Origin: Xylophilus ampelinus
GTDB lineage: Bacteria > Pseudomonadota > Gammaproteobacteria > Burkholderiales > Burkholderiaceae_C
Assembly: GCF_901875635.1 (NCBI RefSeq)
Contig: NZ_CABFMN010000086.1
Coordinates: 9,702 to 73,701 of the forward strand
Reading direction: 5' to 3'
DNA: 64,000 nucleotides
Below the pieces are notes generated by a model. That model was not told where the DNA came from. It worked only from the letters and a program-made list of their open reading frames with translations, and did no database searches. Position numbers and translations under genes: made by a program. Of this stretch, positions 9,253-18,354 are shown in pieces; within the stretch, counting starts at the first letter, position 1; every line of letters begins with the position of its first letter.

Positions 9253-9711
9253 TCACCAGCCCCACACCAGCTTGCGCGACACCCAGCCGACGCGGCCGGC
9301 GCCGGTTCGCACCTTGAGCCAGTCGCCGCGCCGCTCCAGCGTGCGCAGCACGTCGCCGTAGCCGGCCTTCGCCACGATGCGCGCGCGCGTGTTGGGCGTG
9401 CTGCGCACGTTCAGCGCACTGGCCTTCGACACCACATGGGCCTGCTGGTTCGTGCGCGAGCTGCGCACCCAGGCGCGGTCGTTCTCGAAGTCGCGCACCC
9501 TCAGCCACGACCCTTTGCGGCTTAGCACCTCGAGCGGGTAGCCACGGTCGATGGACCAGGTGGCGGCCGCGCGCGGGCTCGGGCCCGTGCGCAGCATGAC
9601 GCCATCCCGGGCCGCGCTCACCATCTCCCTGGCCTGCACCGCCGTGGCAGCGAGCAGCAGCATCAACAACGCGAGGAAAACGGCGGGCAGGCGGCGGGAG
9701 AACTGGGTCAT
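9253..9711 (-). CDS. Exported SH3-domain protein
   Basis: 152 aa. A signal peptide (MTQFSRRLPAVFLALLMLLLAATAVQA) is followed by two bacterial SH3 (SH3b/SH3_3) repeats: about residues 30-88 (VMLRTGPSPRAAATWSIDRG.. GSWLRVRDF) and 93-150 (ALNVRSTPNTRARIVAKAG.. GDWLKVRTGAGRVGWV). Such domains bind peptidoglycan or protein partners in the periplasm (family knowledge). An AAGGA site precedes the ATG. The gene stands alone, convergent with hpnE; partner unknown. Confidence 0.85.
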   Translation of the reverse strand: MTQFSRRLPAVFLALLMLLLAATAVQAREMVSAARDGVMLRTGPSPRAAATWSIDRGYPLEVLSRKGSWLRVRDFENDRAWVRSSRTNQQAHVVSKASALNVRSTPNTRARIVAKAGYGDVLRTLERRGDWLKVRTGAGRVGWVSRKLVWGW

Positions 9712-9742
9712 GCGGATCGATCCTTCTTGAAATGCGAAGACG

Positions 9743-9774
9743 AAAAAAGGCCGGGCTCGCCCCCTCGGCGAGCC
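9743..9774 (-). terminator. Rho-independent terminator of the HAD hydrolase gene
   Basis: Read leftward: an 8-bp GGCTCGCC / GGCGAGCC stem with a 5-base loop, then CGGCC and six T. It lies about 70 bases after the HAD stop and just before the SH3 gene start, isolating the two transcripts. Confidence 0.8.
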
Positions 9775-9843
9775 GGTCCGCTCCGTGTGTTTCAAGGATG
9801 GGGGATTGGTTCCCCGATGTTGCAAAACTGGGCGAGCCCGCGC

Positions 9844-10569
9844 TCAGCGACCTTCGAGTGCCATACACAGCGCATGCAGGTTCGGCACGATGAGCTGCGG
9901 CCGCGCGCCCGCTTCCCAGGGCCGCTCGTCGCGCACCAGCCAGGCGGCCTGCATGCCGGCGTCGAGCGCGCCGGCCACGTCGAGCGCGGCATCGTCACCC
10001 ACGTGCAGCACGTCGCGCGGCAGCAGCCCGACCGAGGCCGCGGCGGCGCGGAAGATCGGCGCATGCGGCTTGCCGCTGCCGAAGGCGCGGGCGCTGAAGC
10101 CCGCCCTGAACCAGCGCGCCACGCCCGTGCGCTCCAGGTCGGCATTGCCGTTCGAGATGGCGACCAGCGGGTAGCGTTCGCTCAGCCAGCGCAGCGCCGG
10201 CAGCGCATCGTCGTACAGCGTCACGCGCTGGCGCTCGGCAAAGAACACGTCGAAGGCCGGATCGGCCAGGGCCTCGTCGTCGCCGGCCCGGCGCAGCGCC
10301 CCACGGATCGATTCGCGCCGCAGCGCGCTCAGGTCGTGGGCCAGGTCGGAGCGCTCCTTCGCCGTGGCTTCGCGCAGTTCGCGCAGCACCTTGGGATCGG
10401 TCACGAGATCGGCGGTGCGCGACGCGTGGCGTTGCAGCCAGGCGTGCAGCACGCGCTCGGCGCGCTCGATGGTGGGCCACACGGGCCAGAGGGTGTCGTC
10501 TAGGTCCAGCGAGATGGCCTGGATGCGCTTCACGTCGAGGAGCGCGGCGCCCGGGGCGGCAGAGGTCAT
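9844..10569 (-). CDS. HAD-superfamily hydrolase
   Basis: 241-aa phosphatase-like protein. HAD motif I is LDLDDTLWP (nucleophile and acid/base Asp), motif II is VAISNGN, motif III Lys is in GSGKPHAPIF, and motif IV is HVGDDAALDVAGA. The all-helical cap between motifs I and II fits HAD subfamily IA. Substrate is unknown. Its ATG is only 15 bases from the divergent hemH start, too little for two promoters. A GTG at 10533 (VKRIQAISLDLDD) is a possible later start. Confidence 0.88.
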   Translation of the reverse strand: MTSAAPGAALLDVKRIQAISLDLDDTLWPVWPTIERAERVLHAWLQRHASRTADLVTDPKVLRELREATAKERSDLAHDLSALRRESIRGALRRAGDDEALADPAFDVFFAERQRVTLYDDALPALRWLSERYPLVAISNGNADLERTGVARWFRAGFSARAFGSGKPHAPIFRAAAASVGLLPRDVLHVGDDAALDVAGALDAGMQAAWLVRDERPWEAGARPQLIVPNLHALCMALEGR

Positions 10570-10584
10570 GCCGCAGAATATCGC

Positions 10585-11634
10585 ATGCCCCGCTTCCGTC
10601 CCGAGCCGCTCGCGATCCAGAGCCCGCCCAACGCCGCCTCGCGCACCGCCGTGCTGTGGTGCAACCTGGGCTCGCCCACCCACCCCACCGCCGCCGCCGT
10701 GCGGCCCTTCCTGGCGCAGTTCCTGAGCGACCCGCGGGTGGTCGAGCTGCCGGCCCTGCTATGGCAGCCGATCCTGCGCGGCGCGATCCTGCCCCGCCGC
10801 CCTGCCGCCTCGGCCGCCAAGTACCAGAGCATCTGGACACCCGAGGGCTCGCCGCTCACCGTGTGGACACACAGGCAGTCGAAGCTGCTGCAGGGTTGGC
10901 TGGGTGAGCGTGGCCACAAGGTCGTGGTGCTGCCGGCCATGCGCTACGGCGCGCCCTCGGTCGACCAGCAACTCGAGGCGCTGAAGGCCGGCGGCATCGA
11001 CCGCGTGCTGGTGCTGCAGGCCTACCCGCAGTACTCGGCCACCACCACCGCGAGCATGGTCGACGCCGTGAACGCCTGGAGCGCGCGGGCACGGCGCATG
11101 CTCGAGCTGCGCTTCGTGAACGACTACCACGACGACCCGGGCTACATCGACGCGCTGGCTGCCAGCGTGCAGGCCCACTGGCGCACGCACGGCCAGCCCG
11201 ACCGGCTGGTGATGAGCTTCCACGGCATCCCCGAACGCAACATCACCCGCGGCGACCCGTACGAGGCCCAGTGCCGCCGCACCGCGGAGCGGCTGGTGGA
11301 AAAGCTGCAGTGGCGCCAGGACGCATGGGCGACCACCTTCCAGTCGCGCTTCGGCCGCGCCAGATGGCTGCAGCCCTACACCGAGCCGACACTGCGGGAG
11401 ATGGGCCGTTCGGGCGTGGGCCGCGTCGACGTGCTGTGCCCGGGCTTTCCGGCCGACTGCCTCGAGACGCTGGAAGAGATCGCCATGGAAGGCCGCGCGG
11501 CCTTCCTCGAAAGCGGTGGCAAGGAATTCCACTACATCCCCGCGCTCAACGACGACGCGGCCTGGATCACGGCGCTGGCGGGCATCGCCGAGCGCCACCT
11601 CGCCGGCTGGCCGACCCGCGAGCGCTTCGCCTGA
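10585..11634 (+). CDS. hemH: Ferrochelatase
   Basis: 349-aa enzyme that inserts Fe2+ into protoporphyrin IX, the last step of protoheme synthesis. The metal/proton-abstracting His is in LVMSFHGIPERN and the conserved acidic partner is in LCPGFPADCLETLEEI; the N-terminal AVLWCNLGSP and YPQYSATTTASM signatures also fit. Length is typical. The downstream Dyp-type heme peroxidase gene, only 37 bases away on the same strand, is a plausible consumer of the product. Confidence 0.96.
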   Translation: MPRFRPEPLAIQSPPNAASRTAVLWCNLGSPTHPTAAAVRPFLAQFLSDPRVVELPALLWQPILRGAILPRRPAASAAKYQSIWTPEGSPLTVWTHRQSKLLQGWLGERGHKVVVLPAMRYGAPSVDQQLEALKAGGIDRVLVLQAYPQYSATTTASMVDAVNAWSARARRMLELRFVNDYHDDPGYIDALAASVQAHWRTHGQPDRLVMSFHGIPERNITRGDPYEAQCRRTAERLVEKLQWRQDAWATTFQSRFGRARWLQPYTEPTLREMGRSGVGRVDVLCPGFPADCLETLEEIAMEGRAAFLESGGKEFHYIPALNDDAAWITALAGIAERHLAGWPTRERFA

Positions 11635-11671
11635 AAACGATCGCACCACCACCGCCCCGAGGAAGCCCCAC

Positions 11672-12619
11672 GTGTCCACCGTCGCCACCCAGGCCGTCAC
11701 CGCCAAGCTCACACATGCCGCCATCTTCCTGGTGTTCACGCTGAATCCCGGGGCCGACGCCCGGCAGCCCGTGCGCCAGCTGTGCGCCGACATGTCGTCG
11801 TTGCTGCGCGGCATCGGCTTTCGCCATGCGAGCCGCCGGCTGTCGTGCGTGATGGGCTTCGGCTCCGAGGCCTGGGACCGCCTCTTCGGCACCCCCCGCC
11901 CGGCCTCGCTGCACCCCTTCCGGGAGATCAAGGGCGTGCATCACGCGGTGTCGACGCCGGGCGACCTGCTCTTCCACATCCGCGCCACCGACATGGACCT
12001 GTGCTTCGAACTGGCGGCGCAGATCACCGAGCGCATCGGCGGCGTGGCCACCGTGGTCGACGAAACGCACGGCTTCAAGTACTTCGACGAACGCGACCTG
12101 CTCGGCTTCGTCGACGGCACCGAGAACCCCTCGGGCCAGGCCGCCGCCGACGCCGCGCTGGTCGGCGGCGAGGACCCGGCCTTCGCCGGCGGCAGCTACG
12201 TCATCGTGCAGAAGTACCTGCACGACATGAAGGGCTGGAACGCCATGCCGATCGAGCAGCAGGAAGCCATCATCGGACGCAGGAAGCTCTCCGACATCGA
12301 GCTGCCCGACAGCGCGAAGACCGCCTACGCCCACAACGTGCTCACCAACATCGAGGAGAACGGCGAGCAGTTGCAGATCGTGCGAGACAACATGCCTTTC
12401 GGCCAGGTCGGCAAGGGCGAGTACGGCACCTACTTCATCGGCTACGCACGCTCGCCCGCGCGCACCGAACGCATGCTCGAGAACATGTTCCTCGGCCTGC
12501 CACCGGGCAACCACGACCGGCTGCTGGACTTCAGCCGCGCCGTGACGGGCACGCTGTTCTTCGTGCCCACCGCGAGCTTCCTCGACGACGTGGACCCGGA
12601 CGCAGCGCCGGGCGCCTGA
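11672..12619 (+). CDS. Dyp-type heme peroxidase
   Basis: 315-aa heme peroxidase of the DyP family (YfeX-like size). The defining GXXDG motif is present as GFVDGTENP (about residue 150), with the distal Asp in it and a conserved Arg in GTYFIGYARSP. It reads GTG at 11672 after a GAGGAAG ribosome site. No signal peptide is seen, so it is probably cytoplasmic. The physiological substrate is not predictable; dyes are typical in vitro substrates for the family. It probably shares a transcript with hemH. Confidence 0.93.
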   Translation: MSTVATQAVTAKLTHAAIFLVFTLNPGADARQPVRQLCADMSSLLRGIGFRHASRRLSCVMGFGSEAWDRLFGTPRPASLHPFREIKGVHHAVSTPGDLLFHIRATDMDLCFELAAQITERIGGVATVVDETHGFKYFDERDLLGFVDGTENPSGQAAADAALVGGEDPAFAGGSYVIVQKYLHDMKGWNAMPIEQQEAIIGRRKLSDIELPDSAKTAYAHNVLTNIEENGEQLQIVRDNMPFGQVGKGEYGTYFIGYARSPARTERMLENMFLGLPPGNHDRLLDFSRAVTGTLFFVPTASFLDDVDPDAAPGA

Positions 12620-12651
12620 GGCTCGGTCGCGAAGGGTCGAAGCGATGCGCA

Positions 12652-12678
12652 GGGCTTCGACAGGCTCAGCCCGGACGG
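12652..12678. repeat. Candidate REP-like repeat
   Basis: The gap after the peroxidase gene holds GGGCTTCGACAGGCTCAGCC followed by CGGACGG, a short motif I recognise as dispersed in many proteobacterial genomes. Only one copy was noticed here. The rest of the 107-base gap shows nothing clear. Confidence 0.4.
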
Positions 12679-12726
12679 CCTGTCTCGATTGCGACTGGGT
12701 ATGAACAGGCCCGCCCGCGGCGTGGA

Positions 12727-13743
12727 TCAACCGTTGGCGAAGAGCCCGGCGTAGGCGCTGAGCGCCGGCACGCCGCCCAGGTGCGCGTACAGCACGCGCG
12801 AGCCGGCCGGGAACTCGCCCAGGCGCACCTTCTCGATCATGCCGTGCATCGACTTGCCCTCGTACACCGGGTCGGTCAGCATGCCCTCGGTGCGCGCGCA
12901 CAGGCGGATCGCCTCCAGCGTGCCTTCGCTGGGCAGGCCGTACTCGGGGCCGCCGAAGCGGGTGTCGAGCACGACGTCCTTCTCGGTGATGTCGCGCGCC
13001 AGCTCGACCAGGCCGGCGGTGTTCTTCGCGATGCGCAGGATCTGGTCGAAGGTCTGTTGCGGCTTGGCCGAGGCGTCGATGCCGATCACGCGGTCGGCGC
13101 GCCCGTCGGCCGCGAAGCCCACCACCATGCCGGCCTGCGTGCTGCCGGTGACCGAGCAGACCACGATGTAGTCGAACTGGAAGCCCAGTTCCTTCTCCTG
13201 CTGGCGCACCTCTTCTGCAAAGCCGACGAAGCCCAGCCCGCCCTTCGGGTGTTCGGAGCAGCCGGCAGGAATCGGGAAGGGCTTGCCCCCGGCGCGGCGC
13301 ACGCCGTCCATCGCCTCTTCCCAGCTCTTGCGGATGCCGATGTCGAAGCCGGCGGCGTCGAGGCGCACGTCGGCGCCAAGGATGCGCGAGAGTTCGATGT
13401 TGCCCACGCGGTCGTAGACCGGGTCCTCGTAGTCGACCCAGTGCTCCTGCACCAGCACGCACTTCATGCCCAGGTGCGCGGCCACGGCGGCCACTTGGCG
13501 CGTCTGGTTCGACTGCACGCCGCCGATGGACACGAGCGTGTCGTAGCCGCCCTCGATCGCCTCGGGGATCAGGTATTCGAGCTTTCGGGTCTTGTTGCCG
13601 CCGAAGGCCAGGCCGCTGTTGCAGTCTTCGCGCTTGGCATAGAGCTCGACCTCGCCGCCCAGATGGGCGCTCAGGCGCTTGAGTGCGTGGATCGGCGTCG
13701 GGCCGAAGGTGAGCGGATGGCGGGGGAATTTCTGCAGGTTCAT
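12727..13743 (-). CDS. acdS: 1-aminocyclopropane-1-carboxylate (ACC) deaminase
   Basis: 338-aa PLP enzyme that splits ACC, the plant ethylene precursor, to 2-oxobutyrate and ammonia. Length is exactly typical. The PLP lysine is K51 ([10 protein letters not shown]) and the catalytic Ser is S78 (VQSNQ). The two residues that separate true ACC deaminases from D-cysteine desulfhydrases are both present: E295 (PVYEGK) and L322 (AHLGG). The divergent Lrp-type regulator next to it is the usual acdR arrangement. The enzyme suggests a plant-associated lifestyle. Confidence 0.97.
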   Translation of the reverse strand: MNLQKFPRHPLTFGPTPIHALKRLSAHLGGEVELYAKREDCNSGLAFGGNKTRKLEYLIPEAIEGGYDTLVSIGGVQSNQTRQVAAVAAHLGMKCVLVQEHWVDYEDPVYDRVGNIELSRILGADVRLDAAGFDIGIRKSWEEAMDGVRRAGGKPFPIPAGCSEHPKGGLGFVGFAEEVRQQEKELGFQFDYIVVCSVTGSTQAGMVVGFAADGRADRVIGIDASAKPQQTFDQILRIAKNTAGLVELARDITEKDVVLDTRFGGPEYGLPSEGTLEAIRLCARTEGMLTDPVYEGKSMHGMIEKVRLGEFPAGSRVLYAHLGGVPALSAYAGLFANG

Positions 13744-13825
13744 GGCGGCGGGCTCCAGGTTCGTTGGCGTGAACGAATCGTAGGAAGGAAGCCGCCTCAC
13801 AGGGTTGCAAAATGAGGGCGTTCCA

Positions 13826-13835
13826 GGAAATTTCC
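13826..13835. promoter_or_regulatory. Palindrome in the acdS-acdR control region
   Basis: GGAAATTTCC is a perfect 10-bp palindrome in the A+T-richer gap between the divergent acdS and acdR genes. It is flanked by CCA and GGC, loosely like an Lrp box. AcdR is expected to act here; that the palindrome is its site is inference. Confidence 0.4.
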
Positions 13836-13871
13836 GGCTCCAAATCTGCAATGAATCCAGCGCTTCATTCC

Positions 13872-14369
13872 ATGAAAAATCTCAATCACGCAACAACATT
13901 GCCTGCCCCGAGCGAACTCGATCGTACCGACCGCGCCATCCTGCGCGCGCTGCAGCGCGATGCCTCGGTGTCGAATGTGGCGCTGGCCGCCAAAGTGAGC
14001 CTCAGCGCGCCGGCCTGTCTGCGGCGTGTGGAGCGCCTGAAAACGCTGGGCTTCATCCGCGGCACGGTCGCGCTGCTGTCGCCCAAGGCGCTGGACTGCG
14101 GCATGCTGGTGATGATCGGCGTGGTGCTGGACCGCTCCACACCCGAGTCCTTCGCCGATTTCGAGAAGGCGGTGCAGAAGGTGTCGGGCTGCCTCGAATG
14201 CCACGTGGTCACGGGCGAGTTCGACTACTTCATGCTCGTGCGCACGCGCGACAACGAGAGCTACAACCGGCTGCACGCCGAGCAATTGCTCTACCTGCCG
14301 GGCGTGCGGCAGGTGCGGACCTTCATGGTGCTCAAGGAAGTGCTGTCGACCACACAACTGCCGCTTTGA
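13872..14369 (+). CDS. acdR: Lrp/AsnC-family regulator of ACC deaminase (AcdR)
   Basis: 165-aa transcription factor. The N-terminal HTH ([41 protein letters not shown]) is followed by a RAM effector domain ([13 protein letters not shown].. [20 protein letters not shown]). Divergent placement from acdS is the known layout in which AcdR activates acdS in response to ACC (established for other proteobacteria). The start is uncertain: ATGs at 13812 and 13851 are in frame, but the sequence before 13872 is AT-richer and looks regulatory rather than coding. Confidence 0.9.
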   Translation: MKNLNHATTLPAPSELDRTDRAILRALQRDASVSNVALAAKVSLSAPACLRRVERLKTLGFIRGTVALLSPKALDCGMLVMIGVVLDRSTPESFADFEKAVQKVSGCLECHVVTGEFDYFMLVRTRDNESYNRLHAEQLLYLPGVRQVRTFMVLKEVLSTTQLPL

Positions 14370-14403
14370 ACCCGCAGCCGGACCGGCGCGTGCCGCGTCG
14401 TGT

Positions 14404-14949
14404 TCAGCCCGCCGCGAGCAGCGCCTGGATCGCGGCGTCCATCTGGTCGTACTCGCCCTCGCCGAAGTGCCTGCGCCGCACGCGCCCCGCGCGGTCGACC
14501 AGGTAAAAGGCCGGCCAGTACTGGTTGCGCCAGGCCTGCCAGGTGGCAAAGCGGTTGTCCTGCGCCACCGGGAAGCGGATGCCCAGCCGTTCCCGGGCCG
14601 ACTCCACGTTGGCGGTCACGCGCTCGAAGGCGAACTCCGGCGTGTGCACGCCCACCACCACGAAGCCGCGATCACGGTAGCGCTCGTACCACCGCACCAC
14701 GTGCGGCATGGTGTTGAGGCAGTTGACGCAGGCGAAGGTCCAGAAATAGACCAGCGTCACCTTGCCGTTCAGGCCCTGCATCGTGAGCGGGTCGCTGCCC
14801 AGCCAGCGGTCGATGCCGGTGAACTCGACCGCGGGACCGAGGTCGGGCAGGTTCGCGGCCGGCTCGGCCGCCTGGGCGCCCGCCAGCCAGCCGAGGGTGG
14901 CGACGGTCGCGGCGCGACGCGTGAAGCGGGGAATGGCGGCATCGGTCAT
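14404..14949 (-). CDS. TlpA-like thioredoxin-fold exported protein
   Basis: 181 aa. The N-terminus has a twin-arginine-like signal (RFTRRAATVATLGWLAGAQA), then a thioredoxin/TlpA fold with the redox pair in FWTFACVNCLNTMPHV (CxxC = CVNC) and the cis-Pro region WPAFYLVD. Together with the upstream CcdA-like gene, two bases away, it probably forms a periplasmic disulfide-reducing pair. The target protein is not evident; no cytochrome genes are adjacent. Confidence 0.87.
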   Translation of the reverse strand: MTDAAIPRFTRRAATVATLGWLAGAQAAEPAANLPDLGPAVEFTGIDRWLGSDPLTMQGLNGKVTLVYFWTFACVNCLNTMPHVVRWYERYRDRGFVVVGVHTPEFAFERVTANVESARERLGIRFPVAQDNRFATWQAWRNQYWPAFYLVDRAGRVRRRHFGEGEYDQMDAAIQALLAAG

Positions 14950-14951
14950 GG

Positions 14952-15671
14952 TCAGAGTCCTTGCGAAAGGGAAGGAAGAAATCGGGAGAGCCAGCTGATC
15001 GCCAGCACATCGACCTGGAAGGCCATGGCCAGCGCCACTGCAATGACCAGCACGCCGGCCACGCGCTGCAGCGTGGGCAGGTGGGCCGCCACCGCGCGCA
15101 CGCGCCGCACGGCCCACTGGCCGCCGTAGCCGATGACCAGCATCGGCACACCGGCGCCCACGGCGTAGCTCAGCAACAGGGCCGCGGCCGCTTCGCCGCT
15201 CGGCGCGGTGGCCAGCAACGTGAGGATGGCGCCGAGCACCGGGCCGGCGCAGGGCGTCCACACCGCGCCCAGCGAGGCGCCGAGCAGCAGCGCGCCCACG
15301 GCGCCCTCGCCCGCCCCGCCCCAGCGCGCGGCCGCGCCGCCGAATGCGCTGCCGTGGCGCGCCAGCACTCGCATTGGCGCGGGCCAGACCATCAGCACAC
15401 CGAAGACCAGCAGGCCCGCGATGGCGGTCTGCCGCAGGCCCTCGGGCGTCAGCCCCAGCCACGAGGCCGAGGCACTGAAGGCCAGCGTGAAGCCCGCGAA
15501 CGCCGCCACGAAGCCCCCCACGATCCACAGCGGCCGGGTGCGCGAACGCGCACCGCCGACCGAGCCTCCCAGCACCACCGGCAGCAGCGGCAGCACGCAG
15601 GGCGCCGCGATGGTGAGCAGGCCGGCGGCAAAAGCGAGCGCGACTTCGGCGGGCAGGGTCACGGGGGGCAT
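14952..15671 (-). CDS. CcdA/DsbD-like membrane thiol-disulfide transporter
   Basis: 239-aa, six-TM protein of the CcdA family that moves reducing equivalents from cytoplasmic thioredoxin across the membrane. The two redox cysteines lie in the hallmark contexts IAAPCVLPLLP (TM1) and VWTPCAGPVLG (TM4). The protein is a stand-alone membrane domain, as in CcdA, without the DsbD alpha or gamma domains; the following thioredoxin-like gene can supply the acceptor. Confidence 0.92.
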   Translation of the reverse strand: MPPVTLPAEVALAFAAGLLTIAAPCVLPLLPVVLGGSVGGARSRTRPLWIVGGFVAAFAGFTLAFSASASWLGLTPEGLRQTAIAGLLVFGVLMVWPAPMRVLARHGSAFGGAAARWGGAGEGAVGALLLGASLGAVWTPCAGPVLGAILTLLATAPSGEAAAALLLSYAVGAGVPMLVIGYGGQWAVRRVRAVAAHLPTLQRVAGVLVIAVALAMAFQVDVLAISWLSRFLPSLSQGL

Positions 15672-15715
15672 GACCTTCAGTTCGGCGCCGGGACCGTCCC
15701 GGTTTCACGCGGGCG

Positions 15716-15739
15716 AAAAAAAGCGCCCCGCAGGGCGCT
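15716..15739 (-). terminator. Rho-independent terminator after the DUF1993 gene
   Basis: Read leftward: AGCGCCC, loop TGCG, GGGCGCT, then a run of T. It separates the DUF1993 gene from the ccdA-like operon. Confidence 0.85.
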
Positions 15740-15775
15740 GCCACGGCGAGCGTTCGCCGCCGCGTGTGCAGCCGG

Positions 15776-16279
15776 TCAGCGGCCCAGGAAGTCGCGCTTG
15801 CCCACCGGCACGCCCAGGTGGCGCAGCACGTCGTAGGCCGTGGTCACGTGGAAGAAGAAGTTGGGAATGGCGAACTGCAGCAGGTAGCGCTGAGCGTCGA
15901 AGACGATTTCGCCCTCGCCGACCTTCAGGCGCACCTCGCGCGACTCCTGGCCCTCGATGCTGGCGCGGTCGACACCGGCCAGGAAGTCGCGCGTCTTCGC
16001 GACGCGTGCCAGCAGTTCGTCATAGGTGGTCTCGGTGTCGGCGAAGCTCGGCGCCGTGAACCCGCCGATGCGCGCAGCCGCGAGCTTGGCGGCATCGCTG
16101 GCGCGCTGCACCTGGCCGGCCAGCGTGAGCATGTCGGGTGCGAGGCGCGCGTTCACCAGCGTGGCGGTGTCCAGCCCCTGCGCCTGCGCATGTTCGAGGC
16201 CCTTGCCCAGCACATGCGTGAGTTGGTCGAGGCCGCGGATGAAGACGGAAACGGAAGCGTCGTAGAGCGAGAGGGCCAT
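15776..16279 (-). CDS. DUF1993 family protein
   Basis: 167-aa soluble helical protein. The opening MALSLYDASVSVFIRGLDQLTHVLGKGLEHA and the ending FFFHVTTAYDVLRHLGVPVGKRDFLG match the DUF1993 pattern, a four-helix DinB-like fold. A metal-binding His triad is not obvious, so enzymatic activity is unclear. GGAG precedes the ATG. It is monocistronic, with its own terminator and a mosaic repeat in its leader region. Confidence 0.85.
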   Translation of the reverse strand: MALSLYDASVSVFIRGLDQLTHVLGKGLEHAQAQGLDTATLVNARLAPDMLTLAGQVQRASDAAKLAAARIGGFTAPSFADTETTYDELLARVAKTRDFLAGVDRASIEGQESREVRLKVGEGEIVFDAQRYLLQFAIPNFFFHVTTAYDVLRHLGVPVGKRDFLGR

Positions 16280-16334
16280 GGCGGCAAATCTCCGGGTGTT
16301 GTTGTAGTGGCGGATTCTCGCCAGAAAGCGTGTT

Positions 16335-16398
16335 GCTACGCTTTTGATAGCCGCCCACGCCCGTCCCGCGGGCGCTGCGAGCACTTTTGGCTTGAAAA
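16335..16398 (+). repeat. Mosaic repeat copy before the hydrolase gene end
   Basis: GCTACGCTTTTGATAGC hairpin, then CGCCCGTCCCGCGGGCGCTG and the tail CACTTTTGGCTTGAAAAGC, reaching to a few bases from the hydrolase stop. Confidence 0.75.
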
Positions 16399-16402
16399 GC
16401 GT

Positions 16403-17275
16403 TCAGCCGGCCGCGCGGATGAACGTTTCGACCGCGTTCAGCTGGTCGGGCACGTTCAGCGCCGGTGCGTGGCCGCAGCCCGGCACCTCGATCACCAGCA
16501 GGCGACCGGTGGCGCCGGGGCCGCGCGTGGTCATGCGCTCCACCACTTCGGGCAGCACCAGGTCGGACTCGGCGCCGCGCAGCAGCAGCACGGGCACATC
16601 GAGTGCGTCGTAGTGGTCCCAGATCAGGTAGTCGTTCTCGTGCGCGGTGAACTGCCGCACCATGGCCGGGTCGTAGTGCGGCGTCACGCGTCCGTCCGGC
16701 AGGCGGCGCGTGGACGTCTCGGTGAGACGGCGCCATTGCGCATCGCTGAGCCAGCCGTAGGGCTTGTAGACGGTGCGGAAGAAGGCCTCGAGCTCCTGCA
16801 CCGTGTCGAAGGCCGGCGGCGTGCCGGCATAGGCCTTGATGCGCTCCAGTGCAGGCGCGGCCAGTTCGGGCGCGTTGTCGTTGAGCACCAGGCTGGCGAT
16901 GCGCCCCTTCATGGCCGGCGCGAACAGGCCCGAGGCGCACACGGTGCCGATGGCCGCGCCCATCGAGGTGCCGACCCAGTGCACGCGCGCCAGGCCCAGG
17001 CGCTCGCACAGCGCATCGGCCAGGCGGGCGTAGAACGCCAGCTTGTACTCGTCGTCGGGCGCAGCGCTCCACTGGCTCAGGCCGCGCCCGATCGTGTCGG
17101 GGCAGATCACGCGGTAGCCGACCGCGACGAGATGCTGCGCCAGCTCGTCCATGTCGCGGCCGGTGCGCGCCAGGCCGTGCCAGGCGATGACGGCAGGCGC
17201 TGCGGCGGCGCCCCACTCCACCCAGTGGACCTCGCGGCCGCAAAGCGTCGCGTAGTGCGAAGAAGGCTGGCTCAT
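16403..17275 (-). CDS. Alpha/beta hydrolase
   Basis: 290 aa with the full alpha/beta-hydrolase triad. The oxyanion HG motif is AWHGLARTG, the nucleophile elbow is VGTSMGAAIG, the acid is in LLRGAESDLVLP and the His in GCGHAPALNVP. Substrate is unknown; the family includes esterases, C-C hydrolases and haloperoxidases. Its ATG overlaps the livM stop by four bases (ATGA), so it is the last gene of the liv operon and is co-translated with the permease. Confidence 0.9.
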   Translation of the reverse strand: MSQPSSHYATLCGREVHWVEWGAAAAPAVIAWHGLARTGRDMDELAQHLVAVGYRVICPDTIGRGLSQWSAAPDDEYKLAFYARLADALCERLGLARVHWVGTSMGAAIGTVCASGLFAPAMKGRIASLVLNDNAPELAAPALERIKAYAGTPPAFDTVQELEAFFRTVYKPYGWLSDAQWRRLTETSTRRLPDGRVTPHYDPAMVRQFTAHENDYLIWDHYDALDVPVLLLRGAESDLVLPEVVERMTTRGPGATGRLLVIEVPGCGHAPALNVPDQLNAVETFIRAAG

Positions 17276-18336
17276 CGCGCGCTCCTGGCCCTGAGTTTGC
17301 CGACGATGCCCGTCGGGAAGTAGTACACCGACAGCACGAACAGCACGCCCAGCCACAGCAGCCAGCGGTCGGGCGACAGCAGCGCGGCCAGCCAGGGCAG
17401 CCCGCTCACGGCCTCGTTGCCCAGGCGCAGCAGGTCCTGCAGGTAGCTCTGCGCCACCACGAAGAGCACCGCGCCGATGGCCGCGCCGTAGATGGTGCCC
17501 ATGCCGCCGATGACGACGATGAGCAGCACGTCGATCATGATCTCGAAGCTCAGGGACGTGTCCGGCCCGTTGTAGCGCAGCCAGATCGCGAGCATGGCGC
17601 CGGCCAGCGTGGCGAAGAGCGCCGACAGCACGGCCGACAGCGTGCGGTAGACCACCACGCGGTAGCCGATGGCCTCGGCGCGGAACTCGTTCTCGCGGAT
17701 GGCCTGCAGCACGCGGCCGAAGGGTGAATTCACGATGCGCAGCAGCATCAGCACCAGCACCACCGCGGCGACGAAGAGCAGGTAGTAGCACAGCAGCCGG
17801 CCGTCGAGCGAGACGCCCAGGAAGGGCTCCTCGGCGAACTCGAAGCTCGGCGAAATGAGCTCGGGCAGCTTGAAGGTCAGGCCGTCCTCGCCGCCGGTGA
17901 ACTCCGACAGCTGCGAGGCCAGCGTCTGGAAGGCCGAGGCCACGGCCAGCGTGATCATGGCGAAGAAGATTGCCCGCACCCGCAGCGAGAACAGGCCGAT
18001 CGCCAGCGCCAGCACCAGCGACACCGCCAGCGAACACACCAGCCCTACCGCGATCGCGCCCCAGTTCGGCCCGAGCCGCGTGGCGGCGATGGCGATGCCG
18101 TAGGCGCCGATGCCGAAGAACATCGTGTGCGCGAAGCTCACGATGCCCGTGTAGCCCAGCAGCAGGTCGAAGCTGGCCACGAGCACGATGAAGACCAGGA
18201 TCTTCGCCGCCACGTTGAGCGCCTTGACACCCGGAAAGAGGAAAGGCGCGAAGGCCAGGCCCAGCAGCACCGCCACGAGCAGCACCGCCAGCAGCTTGTT
18301 GCGCGGCAGGTCGTTGGAGAGGAGACGGGTCAGCAT
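17272..18336 (-). CDS. livM: Branched-chain amino acid ABC permease LivM
   Basis: 354-aa inner-membrane permease with about nine hydrophobic segments. LivM-family features are VLVASFDLLLGYTGIVSFAH, ALQAIRENEFRAEAIGY (the EAA-like loop that contacts the ATPase) and IVVIGGMGTIYGA. It works with LivH, LivG, LivF and the binding protein upstream. The C-terminus RARSAR overlaps the hydrolase start. Confidence 0.94.
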   Translation of the reverse strand: MLTRLLSNDLPRNKLLAVLLVAVLLGLAFAPFLFPGVKALNVAAKILVFIVLVASFDLLLGYTGIVSFAHTMFFGIGAYGIAIAATRLGPNWGAIAVGLVCSLAVSLVLALAIGLFSLRVRAIFFAMITLAVASAFQTLASQLSEFTGGEDGLTFKLPELISPSFEFAEEPFLGVSLDGRLLCYYLLFVAAVVLVLMLLRIVNSPFGRVLQAIRENEFRAEAIGYRVVVYRTLSAVLSALFATLAGAMLAIWLRYNGPDTSLSFEIMIDVLLIVVIGGMGTIYGAAIGAVLFVVAQSYLQDLLRLGNEAVSGLPWLAALLSPDRWLLWLGVLFVLSVYYFPTGIVGKLRARSAR

Positions 18337-18354
18337 GGTTCTTGAATGCGGGTA

